DNA from: Chitinophagaceae bacterium
Lineage (GTDB): Bacteria > Bacteroidota > Bacteroidia > Chitinophagales > Chitinophagaceae
DNA: 64,000 nt
Reading direction: 5' to 3'
NCBI GenBank assembly: GCA_016720585.1
Contig: JADKKH010000002.1
Location: forward strand, 1 to 64,000
Notes under the pieces: model-generated
Database searches by the model: none
What the model saw: the letters and a program-made list of their open reading frames with translations, nothing else
What the model was told of the DNA's origin: nothing
Made by a program: the position numbers and the translations under genes
Shown: positions 1 to 8,528 of the stretch, piece after piece
How the letters are laid out: every line of letters starts with the position of its first letter
How positions within the stretch are numbered: the first letter of the stretch is position 1

Positions 1-397
1 TGGGTCATATTATAGCCATGATTTTTAAATAACAAGGATATCTGTCCGGCTATGGTATTATGTGTTGATACGATAAAAAGCAGTTGGAGAAACAAGATCT
101 CCTTTTGCAGAGAAAATCTTATCCAGGAAATTCCTAGTATGAATACAACAGCCCACACTTGTTCGACAATAATGGCATCCGGTTGACCCTAATCCCGCCT
201 GTTCCAGGCAATCCATTGAACAGGTAATGGACATCTTTAACATCACTCATCCTTCTCCTGTCCGTCGCCGGGATGAATCCACTGTAATCGGGTGTTATAC
301 ATCCGGATTCCGGATTCAATTCCGTAAGCACTTTGGAAAACCCTTTATTCCGGAATGTCGGTTGATGGGATATAGTTGAAAATGCCGTAATACGCAT
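1..397 (-). pseudogene. Beta-ketoacyl synthase N-terminal-like protein, frameshifted, partial at left edge
   Basis: The gene starts with ATG at 397 and runs off the left edge. Translation gives a piece containing FIPATDRRRMSDV (rest in a second frame around 58-246: KMSITCSMDCLEQAGL), then SPTAF and STHNTIAGQISLL in yet another frame near 1-60. Together these match the ketosynthase N-terminal-like family (PF13723 type) found in aryl-polyene and flexirubin clusters, where it is thought to act as a chain-length or partner factor of the ketosynthase. At least three single-base shifts fall within 400 bases, so as sequenced it cannot be translated. It sits 3 nt after the stop of the upstream ketosynthase, so it belongs to the same operon. 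Family call is from recalled motif patterns; function is inferred from context. Confidence 0.6.
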
Positions 398-400
398 TGC

Positions 401-1558
401 TTAAACTTTACTGAAGATTAAGCACGTGCAATTCCCTCCAAAACCAAATGAGTTGGAGAGTACATAGTCAACAGGCATCTCTGATCGAAAAATTGTTTCG
501 GGAGCCATTCCTGTTTCTTTCATGGGGTTGAGAAATTCAAATTCGGAAGTATTGCCTGCGATTGGATGGAATGCACACAATACACGGCCTCAATAGCTCC
601 GCTGCAGCCAATGTGTGTCCAGTGAATCCTTTGGTAGAGCTGAAAGGCGGGATCCGATCACCGAATACACTTTTCAGGGCTATCGATTCCGATAAATCAT
701 TATTCCCGGTACCAGTACCATGTGCGTTTACATAGTTAATTTTTTCCGAAGTTATATTCGCTTTAGCCAACGCGTTGATCATGGCCAGGTACGCACCTTT
801 TCCATCGGGAGAACTTGCCGTTTGATGAAAAGCGTCTGTAGCGTTATTCAGCCAGACAATACACATAGTGGGGTGTTACCTGTTATAGAAATACTTTGAT
901 CATTCTCTAGAAGCAAAAACCAGCACCTTCTCCCCAGGTTTAATCCTTTCTTGTTTCATCGAATGGTTTGCAGATGTCCTGATCATATATATTCAAGGAA
1001 CTGAAACCTTTTATGTTGAACAGAGTAAGAGGGTCTGCACCACCTACGATTACCCGGTCGAGTTTATTCCTTCCAGGAGACGGGCACCTTGCATTATGGC
1101 ATTAGCACCCGAAGAACAAGCGGTTGAAATGGTACCAATATATCCTGTTATTCCTAATTCGCGTGCAACGCTTTCTGTAGTTCTGCCATTGTCATGAGTC
1201 ATCAGTTTATTGTTGCGTGATGATTTATGCCTCTGCGATTCAAAATAGTATGTCTCCGGTGGTCTAATCCACCTATACAGGTGGAGGATATCAGCCCTGT
1301 TCGGATATTGTCATGATTTTTTTTTCTCCCCCAGGCCTCTTTGGCAGCAAGAAGAGAGCAGTGGTGCGCGAAAATCTTTATCAGGCAGTTCAAGCATCCT
1401 GATATTTCCGCATTGGTCAGCCTGACTTCACCAAGCATTAGATTATGTTCAGCGGAATGGCTGATTCCGGTGATCCTCGATTTTAAAGAAAGAAAATTTT
1501 CTTCAGCATTTAAACCAATAGCACTGATAACCCCAATACCTGTTACAAATATTTTCAC
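401..1558 (-). pseudogene. Beta-ketoacyl-ACP synthase (FabF/KAS II-like), multiply frameshifted
   Basis: Starts at GTG 1558 (residues MKIFVTGIGVISAIG), overlapping the acyl carrier protein stop by 4 nt (GTGA), and ends with TAA at 401. Reading across frames recovers a full-length ketosynthase: the nucleophile region TISTACSSGANA near 1100-1140, HGTGTGNND near 715-730, TKGFTGHT near 615-635 and NSFGFGG near 435-460. The Cys-His-His machinery is therefore retained. I count at least seven single-base shifts (for example after GGLDH near 1260, near 1075, 950, 930, 855, 595 and 535). No stop codon is needed in the restored frame. It would extend the polyene chain in an aryl-polyene/flexirubin pathway. 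Whether it is a true pseudogene or a sequencing artefact cannot be settled from one sequence. Confidence 0.8.
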
Positions 1559-1819
1559 TTGTTTTTAGCGGTTTCTTCCAGAATAAATTCTGCCATTGTA
1601 TTAATTGAGCTAAGCACCTTCCTGCCAACTGTTTCATCTGTAATTTTTACACCATGATATTTTTCCATTAAAACAACCAATTCCAAGGCGTCAATGGAAT
1701 CCAACCCCAAACCCTCTCCAAACAAGGGCATCATCTTTTATATCTTCCGGCTTAATATCCTCAAGATTTAGCTCTTCAATGATCTGCTTTTTGAGTTCAT
1801 ATTTTAAATCCTGCATCAT
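1555..1819 (-). pseudogene. Acyl carrier protein, one frameshift
   Basis: Reading from ATG 1819 (or 1816) gives MQDLKYELKKQIIEELN followed by a shift around 1715-1740. The restored frame continues GLGLDSIDALELVV and ends in EETAKNK, with the stop overlapping the ketosynthase start. DSID is the phosphopantetheine attachment motif of acyl carrier proteins (normally DSL), so Ser would carry the growing chain. The restored length, about 87 residues, fits a type II carrier protein. Its place between dehydratase and ketosynthase genes is what is expected for a dedicated polyene carrier. Unlike its neighbours it needs only one base change to be restored. Confidence 0.75.
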
Positions 1820-1831
1820 TAATAAAATTTT

Positions 1832-2278
1832 CTATGTACAATAATCCCGGTGTTCCCATTTTAAAACCCCTACCAGTTTAATTTCACATTCCAGCAATTT
1901 CTTTCCCTTTAAATAATTTTCACCTTTTAATAAAAACATGTTTTCCAGCTGCGCTATTAAATTTACAATAGTATAAATAGTGTCGTTTACTTTCGGTAAA
2001 TCATACAATTTCAATTTGGAGATGCCACCGATAAATCCGTCAATAGTTTTTTTTTCAGCAGACATTTTTAGTATGGCCAGACCTGCCGAACTGCTTTGGG
2101 CAATATTCTCAATAAGTGCAAATTCTCTCAGCACGCCATTTTCAACGAATATATTATCGGCTAAAATCAGAAAATCGGATTTAAACGATCTCCCACTGGC
2201 CTGTATCAGGTTATCAATCATGATGAAGGGCGCACGTTGAGGAATATAGGATTCTATTTTTTCTTTGCTGATTTTCAT
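1832..2278 (-). CDS. 3-hydroxyacyl-ACP dehydratase (hot-dog fold) of the polyene cluster
   Basis: An intact 148-residue reading frame. The N-terminal IPQRAPFIMID resembles the start of FabZ/ApeP-type hot-dog dehydratases, and ENIAQSSSAG resembles their conserved E..AQ helix. It would remove water from the 3-hydroxyacyl-ACP formed by the ketoreductase. Its ATG shares one base with the TAA of the upstream ketoreductase (TAATG), indicating translational coupling. It is one of only two genes in this operon that is undamaged. Its sequence differs clearly from canonical FabZ (no plain HR.PF.L.D block), in line with ApeP-like paralogues, so the exact subfamily is an inference from context. Confidence 0.7.
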   Translation of the reverse strand: MKISKEKIESYIPQRAPFIMIDNLIQASGRSFKSDFLILADNIFVENGVLREFALIENIAQSSSAGLAILKMSAEKKTIDGFIGGISKLKLYDLPKVNDTIYTIVNLIAQLENMFLLKGENYLKGKKLLECEIKLVGVLKWEHRDYCT

Positions 2279-3025
2279 TAGGAATAAAGTCCGCCGTTTA
2301 CATTAATAACTTCCCCCGGTAATGTACGAAGATTTTCAGAGGCCAGAAAACTCGCAACATGAGCAATTTCTTCAGGCTCACCGGCCCTGCCAGCAGGAAT
2401 TAATTTCAGGTATTTTTCCATATCAATCCTTTGGGTCAGTTCGGTATTAATAAAACCCGGTGCTATGGCATTTACAGTGATACCCATTCTGGCAACTTCC
2501 TGGGCCAGCGATTTAGTAGCACCCACTATCCCTGCCTTAGCGGTTGAGTAATTGGTTTGTCCGGGCACACCTTTAGTCCTGAAATGGAGGATATATTTAT
2601 GATACGGCCTGTTTTATTTTTCAGCATATGCCTGATAACATTTTGAGTAACATTAAACAGGCCTTTCAGAGAAACGGCGATAACATCATCCCAGTTACTT
2701 TCGGGCATCCACATAAACAAACCATCTTTCGTGATACCGGCATTATTAACAAGTACATTGATAGATTTTCCCCGGGTTGCTTTCCAGCCAGCCCGCTATT
2801 GCCTGATCAACAGCAGGTTTGTCCTGTACGCTAAATTTCAGGAGTTCCCCGCTGCCACCTTCCTTACAAATTATATCCAGTGTTTCCTGGGCAGCATTTG
2901 TATCAGCAGAATAATTAATGATAATGTGCAGCTGGTGATCTTTGGATAGCTGCAGGGCAATAGCCGTCCAATACCTTTGGAACCCCCGTAATCAATGCAA
3001 TTCACGGCTGAGCTTTTTTTCGTTT
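2278..3025 (-). pseudogene. 3-oxoacyl-ACP reductase (FabG-like SDR), frameshifted
   Basis: Fragments in three frames add up to a complete short-chain dehydrogenase: an N-terminal TGG.KGIG-type nucleotide-binding loop near 2960-3000, VNNAGITKDGL near 2725-2750, INISSISGLK near 2580-2600, then the catalytic YSTAK (Tyr-x3-Lys) near 2540 and the C-terminal APGFINTELT segment. The start near 3010-3025 is not clear because a shift lies at the beginning. At least four single-base shifts are needed (near 2985, 2960, 2780 and 2570). It would reduce the 3-oxoacyl-ACP made by the ketosynthase in this cluster, using NADPH. Catalytic residues are intact, which argues for recent loss or for base-calling errors. 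Confidence 0.75.
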
Positions 3026-3045
3026 ACCACCGCCGCCTATTTTTA

Positions 3046-3714
3046 TCATCCCCAGATAGAACCTGCTGTTAGTACAGCCCCTAAAAGAACAGAGCCAGCT
3101 CCGCCACCAGAAATTCCAGATACGATCAGACAAATCCCGCACATAAAGGCAAAAGAAGCAGAATAATTAATAAAATTGCTCCCGCACCTAATCCAGCAGC
3201 CAATGCCAGTCTTTTCTTCGATAGAAATTTCAACAATTTTGCTTTTTTCTTCTCCAGTTTGTTTGCTTTTCTCTCTGCCTTTAGATCGGCCTTGGGTTCT
3301 TTCTTTATATCATTTAGCGGAATGATCGTTACCTCTTCATTGGTGTTATAGGAGGCAAATACGGCCATAGTTGATGAATTACCAGTCAGCATCTGCTCAT
3401 AATTTCTACTGTAATTCGGTTGTGAAGCAACATTATTTTGCTCTTGATATTGAGTGGAGTTAACAGAAAAAATCGCACGATCGATTGCTTTTACAACCTG
3501 GGTTATGGGAGAATTTGGGTATTGATCTTCCATTCTATTTCCAAACAGAACCATCATCACAAAGGAGGATAATGCAATACCCATAAAAGCAAATCTTTGC
3601 CTGTTAACATCTTTGGGGATTGCTATGGTGCTCCGTTTAGGCAAGAAGCGGACGGATAAAAAACCCAAGACCATGATGGTACTGAACACAAAGGCAGTTG
3701 TGTCAGATAATTCA
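3046..3714 (-). pseudogene. Unrecognised membrane protein in the polyene cluster, frameshifted
   Basis: The main reading frame (3126-3689) has a hydrophobic segment at the start (STIMVLGFLSVRFL), a second one around FMGIALSSFVMMVLFG, a polar middle rich in N and Q, a Lys-rich stretch and a last hydrophobic segment (LGAGAILLIILLLLPLC). After one shift near 3125 another frame adds a glycine-rich hydrophobic tail (SGISGGGAGSVLLGAVLT) ending with TGA at 3046. The start is also uncertain: the frame opens at GTG 3689 with no ATG, and an ATG at 3714 is in a different frame. I do not recognise the family. Position between the DUF1702 and ketoreductase genes suggests a role in pigment assembly or membrane placement, which is inference. 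Confidence 0.45.
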
Positions 3715-3718
3715 TACC

Positions 3719-3982
3719 CTAATTTTTAAAATTATAGCCGGCCATAATTCCCAATGCCAACAGGGCGATTTGTACTACGGTACTAAACACCTGCGCTTTT
3801 TTAGGATGCGCTTTTGCCCACCTGGTCATTTGCATAACCCTTGACCTGTTGTGCCGTATAGCACCCATAATGACAAGCGCCATCAATGAAGTTACCAGGT
3901 AAATCAGCCCATCACTCATAAATAGTGTACAGGCAATAATTACAAGCATAATCATTACAGAGCGTGTGATATTTTTTTTCAT
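3719..3982 (-). CDS. Small membrane protein of the polyene cluster, unknown function
   Basis: An intact frame of 87 residues. A basic start (MKKNITR) is followed by two closely spaced hydrophobic segments (about residues 8-43), a positively charged middle with HNRSRVMQMTRWAKAHPKK, and a last hydrophobic segment (about residues 66-82). This predicts three transmembrane helices. It lies 5 nt or less before the next membrane-protein gene, so the two are probably translated together. I do not recognise the family, and nothing in the sequence shows a catalytic role. Confidence 0.5.
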   Translation of the reverse strand: MKKNITRSVMIMLVIIACTLFMSDGLIYLVTSLMALVIMGAIRHNRSRVMQMTRWAKAHPKKAQVFSTVVQIALLALGIMAGYNFKN

Positions 3983-4042
3983 AAAAGAAAATTTATTTCA
4001 ACTCGGTTATAAATATGGCCCTGACTTGTCTTATTGTTTGAA

Positions 4043-4897
4043 TTACGGCAGAGATGATTCAAGTTGAGTGATCCAATGGCCGGTATCCTTGTCTGAATAA
4101 ATATAAAAAAAATTGTTTACTCTTTGACTTTCAATTTCTTTTATTTCTTCCCATGATTTTTGACAAAGGATCCGGCAGGCTGTTTCAATATCCGCTGTAA
4201 CACTGCCGGAAGCTATGCGGCTTATTGCAGCCAGCATAATACCTGTTCTCATTTGTTTATGGTATGACCTGAAGCTGTTAAAAGAAGTTCGAGATTTTCT
4301 TGCTGGTTCCCTCCGACATATCCGCAGGCTATTCCTATTCCACGCCATAAATCCGGATGCCTGGTTGACGTAAATGTCTGGATCAAACGGGCGACTTCTT
4401 TTACTTCTCCCCTCGCATTATACCATAAGCGCCTGCCAAGCCCCTGATCAAAGCCCTGCAATTCCTGCGCACCGATACCATCAGGCACCAATTGGTTTTT
4501 AATTGTTCTTCTCCCTTTGAAAAGTCCGGCATAATAACCCATACCATCAAAACCATGGCCCGCATCACCGGGTACAGGGATTCCAGGTAAGGAACCGGCG
4601 ATATCCCGATTTTAGCAAATGCCCATCCAAGGCCAATGTCCATATGAAAAGTATGCTCCTGGCAGCATGGTGGTAAAATAGCTTCCAGTTATTCAATCCA
4701 TTCCCAGTAATCAAATCCATCATACCTATTTCCATAGAGGCGCTTTCGTAAGCTACAGACCGGAACCTGGGAGGTTCAGCATCGAGAAAAGACATGAGTT
4801 CACCAGGTTCATGGCTTTTTTGCATAAAGTCCTGAACACTTAAAAAAAGTCTTTGTATGTAATCCATATTGGCTGAAACACTACCGGACAAATTCAT
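4043..4897 (-). pseudogene. DUF1702 family protein, frameshifted
   Basis: Three overlapping fragments in different frames (4565-4897, 4401-4643 and 4249-4542, then 4043-4348) restore one protein of about 280 residues. Visible blocks are EPPRFRSVAYESASMEIGM, then FDQGLGRRLWY and LWRGIGIACGYVGG, which match what I recall of DUF1702, a family known from enediyne and other polyene clusters and without a settled function. It starts inside the end of the halogenase-like gene (17 nt overlap), again pointing to a single operon. At least three single-base shifts break it. The family assignment rests on motif memory. Confidence 0.6.
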
Positions 4898-6581
4898 TAG
4901 CAGGGATTTTGATATTATTTAACCACATTTTGGCAATATCGGCCCTGATGGAATCAACAACACCTGAAGCATATTTATTTTTTTTGATTTTTGATAAGTT
5001 CATCTTTTCCATCTTCTATCACCATATTATACAGATCAACAGGCATGTCATGAGGTGTCTTATGGATCTGGTGACTCACCAACCGGAATATCTCCGCAGA
5101 AATATGCTCCAGTACTTTCAAATTAGATTCAATCTTGGGCATCAGCTCACTAGGTTTGTATATTTTTCCGAGCTCAGATTGAAATTGATATAGGCAGTTT
5201 AAATCAAATACATTTTGCTGATGATCGGAGCATGGTTCAATGTCATAGTGACCCCATGTCCGAAACAGTTCCTGCATGCGTTCGTTTAATTTTGCAAATC
5301 TTCTGCCGATGCTGCTATGGGAAGATGAGTATTGTTTTAGTATATCAATATCAACATAGCCTTTGTTGATAAAAAGTACGTTTGGAATTGCCCAGTAGGA
5401 TGCCCAATCCCAAACAATTTTCATAAGCATGATTTGGGTTTTGCCAAAAATTCCATACATATTCCTATACAGGGATATCCAACCATTAAGCAGTTCCTTA
5501 TGGGCCAGATCATAAATTAAGGTGCGTAGCATTGTATCTTCTCCGTTAACATCCCGTACAATTAAATCACTGATCCAGCTGTTTCCGAGGGCAATAATAT
5601 CTGACCCGGGGAATAAAACGGATCCATAAAAGCGCCTGCATCTCCTGTAACGGCCCATCTGTCTGCTGAGTAAAATTGTTTGGTAGCATAGGCGAAATGC
5701 TTCATGCCTTTAAAATCCATTTGTTTCTCTTTATGCTTACCCAGCATAATAGCAGCCAGTGGTTCGTGTTTTTCAAGCCATCTCATCGCTTTTTCAAAAG
5801 TGTTGAATTCGTTAAACGGATGATATTTCGGATCTGCCACAATTCCTATACTGGTCTTTCCTGCAACCAATGGAATGATCCAAACCCAATAACCTTCACC
5901 CATCAGGTGATTGGTAGCCAACCGGCGGCGACCCGGATCAACAAAATTTCGCCAGGCCAGGTTATCCGACCAATCATCTACATCTATCACTGTATCCAAC
6001 CTGAACCAGGCCGCATTAATGTCATGGTTAATCTCTTTTTGAAGGCCGAGTTTTCTTTTCAGTAAACAATTTCTCCCGGTAGAATCCACTATCCATCTCC
6101 CTTCAGTTCGATATTCTTTATTTTCTTTTTGGAATCGGATTTTATGTGCCTCCTTTGATTTGTCCACATCCGTTACCACAGCCCCCAAAACAACTTGAAC
6201 ACCGTAATCAATTAATCGGCGGACCAGTTCATTTTCCAACAAACCTCTGTCAATCTGATGTGAGGGGTAAGGATTAGATATTCTCGATCCCACTTCCACC
6301 CGTCTCGCAATATTTTCGTTTTGCTCAGGACTAAAGAAAAAACGAAAGCCGAATTTGGGTAACTGATATTCGGTTAAATACTCTTTGAGATTAAGTACCT
6401 CCCGCAAATAGGAAGAACCAAGTTCACTTAAGGATTCGCCTACTTTGTGTATTGCAACCGAGCATTATTACCGCTTTTCCAGCACCAGAATTGAAATGTC
6501 AGGATGAGTTTGCTTTAGTTGTAAAGCAAGTGTCAAACCTACCAGGCCTCCTCCTGCAATTAAAACATCATTATTTTTCAA
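4881..6581 (-). pseudogene. FAD-dependent halogenase-like oxidoreductase, frameshifted
   Basis: The restored protein begins KNNDVLIAGGGLVGLTLAL, an FAD-binding GxGxxG-type loop, near 6520-6580. A shift near 6470 leads into KVGESLSELGSSYL. The long frame 5562-6407 holds YWVWIIPLVAGKTSIG, which fits the WxWxIP signature of flavin-dependent halogenases, and VTGDAGAFMDPFYSPG; a further shift near 5605 leads into the C-terminal part (4975-5658). The tail then shifts once more and stops at TAG 4881. The likely start is TTG 6581, as no in-frame ATG is seen. It would oxidise or chlorinate the aromatic head group of the pigment; chlorinated flexirubins are known, but the substrate here is inference. 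Could also be a related non-halogenating monooxygenase. Confidence 0.65.
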
Positions 6582-6708
6582 GTGTTTCCATTAACTCTCT
6601 GAGTTTATAGCTAAGATCAGGGGCGATAATTTCCAAGTTAAAAATAAATTGTATGAAAACGGGCAAATGTGTGCTCCTAAAATAAAAAAGAAAAGTGGGG
6701 ATACTTTT

Positions 6709-6825
6709 TTAGTCCAGTTCTAGCTGACGATTTTCATGTTCAAGAAGCCGCTTTTCTAAATTGGATGAATAACCAACATAAAATTTATCCAGCGTTGAAC
6801 TATAAATTATATAAAAAAAAAGAAT
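6709..6825 (-). pseudogene. Truncated GIY-YIG nuclease domain behind tRNA-Ala
   Basis: The minus-strand frame reads through the tRNA (giving the artefact GSTPVTSTSPV) and the tRNA terminator into FFYIIYSSTLDKFYVGYSSNLEKRLLEHE, which is the N-terminal third of a GIY-YIG endonuclease (the Y.IY....kfYvG motif and the R of helix 1). It stops after about 37 residues, whereas a full domain needs 75-90. No start codon of its own is clear. It is best read as the remnant of a GIY-YIG gene lying just downstream of a tRNA. Confidence 0.6.
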
Positions 6826-6830
6826 CCATA

Positions 6831-6856
6831 AAAAAAGCCCGGATTTAACCGGGCTT
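6831..6856 (-). terminator. Rho-independent terminator of tRNA-Ala
   Basis: On the minus strand a stem AGCCCGG / CCGGGCT with a six-base loop is followed by a run of seven T, placed directly after the tRNA 3' end. Confidence 0.8.
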
Positions 6857-6857
6857 G

Positions 6858-6931
6858 TGGAGGTTACCGGAGTCGAACCGGTGACCTTTTGCATGCCATG
6901 CAAACGCTCTAGCCAGCTGAGCTAAACCCCC
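6858..6931 (-). tRNA. tRNA-Ala (anticodon GGC)
   Basis: Read on the minus strand, 74 nt fold into a standard cloverleaf: acceptor GGGGGTT paired to AACCTCC, D-arm GCTC/GAGC, anticodon stem TTTGC/GCAAA around loop ATGGCAT (anticodon GGC, reading GCC), and T-arm ACCGG-TTCGACT-CCGGT. The discriminator is A, and CCA is not encoded, as usual for Bacteroidota. Confidence 0.93.
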
Positions 6932-6976
6932 ATTGCGGGTTGCAAATATATTCGCAACACCCAATGTTGCCAAATG

Positions 6977-7001
6977 AAAAAACCCGGTCAAAAACCGGGT
7001 C
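6977..7001 (-). terminator. Terminator of citrate synthase gene
   Basis: Minus-strand hairpin ACCCGG / CCGGGT with loop TTTTTG, followed by TTTTTT, 12 nt after the citrate synthase stop codon. Confidence 0.8.
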
Positions 7002-7012
7002 TAATTTTTTTA

Positions 7013-8338
7013 TTAATCTCCCCAAATATTATCCTTACCATCCAGCCAAAGTCTTACCAGGTCCGTGGTAACCGATTTGGGTCTTTCCAGCGGAAAGTTT
7101 AATGCCCTGTCCCAGCAAAGGCTGGAAAGAACACCCAAAGCACGACTAACCGCAAAGAGCACGGTATAATATTCATATTCTACCAGACCATAGTGCACCA
7201 GCAATGCACCACTATGAGCATCCACATTGGGCCAGGGGTTTTTTATTTTAGCCATCGATTGCAGGATGGGCGGCACTGTTTCATAAATATCCCAGACTGT
7301 ATTTACCAGTGGGTCATCCGGCATATGCTTTTTACCAAATTCCATCTGCGCTTCAAACCTCGGATCGGTTTTGCGGAGCACCGCATGACCATATCCCGGT
7401 ACAACCTTTCCTTCACTCAAAGTTTTCTTTACATATTCTGCGATCTGTTCTTTGGTGGGTGATTCAGTTTTTAGCTGCTCCCGCATTTCAAATATCCACT
7501 TGATCACTTCCTGGTTAGCTAATCCGTGCAACGGACCAGCCAAACCATTCATGCCGGATGCATAACTTAAATACGGATCACTTAATGCGGAACCCACAAG
7601 ATGCGTAGTATGTGCTGATACATTACCACCTTCATGATCAGCATGAATCGTCATGTACAACCGCATCAGTTCCTTAAAACTTTCGTCCTCAAAGCCCATC
7701 ATATGGGCAAAATTGCCCGCCCAGTCCAACAAACCATTGGGTTGGATATGTTCGCTGTTTTTATATTTTCTCCGGTAGATATAAGCAGCTACCCTTGGCA
7801 ACCTGGCAATCAGATCCATGGAATCATCAAACACAGCATCCCAGTAATCTTTTTTGTTCATGCCTGCTGCATACTTTTTTGCAAACTGGCTTTCTGTTTG
7901 TAAGGCCATCACAGCTACAACAAACTGAGTCATGGGATGGGTATTCAGCGGTAATGCCTCGATGGTAGCAAATACATGATTCGGTACATGGCTTCTTCGC
8001 TGCCAGACAGAACTGAGATGATGCACATCATCTTCCGATGGCAACTCGCCTACCAGCATCAGGTAAAACAAACCTTCGGGCAAGGGCTCAGACCCATCCG
8101 GAGCTTTCGCTAATTTTTCTCTTAGTTCAGGAATCGAAAATCCCCTGAATCGAATGCCGTCCTGGGCATCCAGTAAGGAAGTCTCCGTAACGAGTCCCGT
8201 CATACCCCGCATCCCCTGGTAAATTTGTGACAACTGAACCTCACCAATTACTTTGTTGCCATGCTCTTTCAATAATTCTTTTATTTCAACCGAAACAATT
8301 TCGGATTTGGCTTTAAACCGGTCTTTTATAATTCCCAT
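7013..8338 (-). CDS. gltA: Citrate synthase, mitochondrial-like type
   Basis: Condenses acetyl-CoA with oxaloacetate to citrate, the entry step of the TCA cycle, in the cytoplasm. The 441-residue protein carries the catalytic residues in GLAGPLHGLANQE (His), GYGHAVLRKTDPR (His) and VDAHSGALLVHYG (Asp). The long N-terminal segment and the wording HAVLRKTDPR resemble eukaryotic mitochondrial citrate synthase more than the hexameric, NADH-regulated E. coli enzyme. That form occurs in a subset of Bacteroidota. It is transcribed alone, with a strong promoter upstream (8392-8423) and its own terminator. Confidence 0.95.
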   Translation of the reverse strand: MGIIKDRFKAKSEIVSVEIKELLKEHGNKVIGEVQLSQIYQGMRGMTGLVTETSLLDAQDGIRFRGFSIPELREKLAKAPDGSEPLPEGLFYLMLVGELPSEDDVHHLSSVWQRRSHVPNHVFATIEALPLNTHPMTQFVVAVMALQTESQFAKKYAAGMNKKDYWDAVFDDSMDLIARLPRVAAYIYRRKYKNSEHIQPNGLLDWAGNFAHMMGFEDESFKELMRLYMTIHADHEGGNVSAHTTHLVGSALSDPYLSYASGMNGLAGPLHGLANQEVIKWIFEMREQLKTESPTKEQIAEYVKKTLSEGKVVPGYGHAVLRKTDPRFEAQMEFGKKHMPDDPLVNTVWDIYETVPPILQSMAKIKNPWPNVDAHSGALLVHYGLVEYEYYTVLFAVSRALGVLSSLCWDRALNFPLERPKSVTTDLVRLWLDGKDNIWGD

Positions 8339-8391
8339 GATTCATTTTTTTCATCTCGTATAGAGATATTTCATTGAAAATATTCTAATGT

Positions 8392-8423
8392 CAAAGGTAA
8401 ACAAAGACCCCGGCAGCAGCAAA
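8392..8423 (-). promoter_or_regulatory. Bacteroidota-type promoter of gltA
   Basis: Minus strand reads TTTG, 20 nt spacer, TACCTTTG (8399 to 8392), matching the consensus TTTG-N19-21-TAnnTTTG. It lies about 55 nt upstream of the gltA start codon. Confidence 0.75.
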
Positions 8424-8528
8424 AATTTGAAATGAAAATTAAGACTGGTTGCATGAAAAAGTAACGTTCGAAATTTAGTAACGTATCGGGCAACCATTAA
8501 CCAGCAACAAACAACCCCGAACAAGCAA

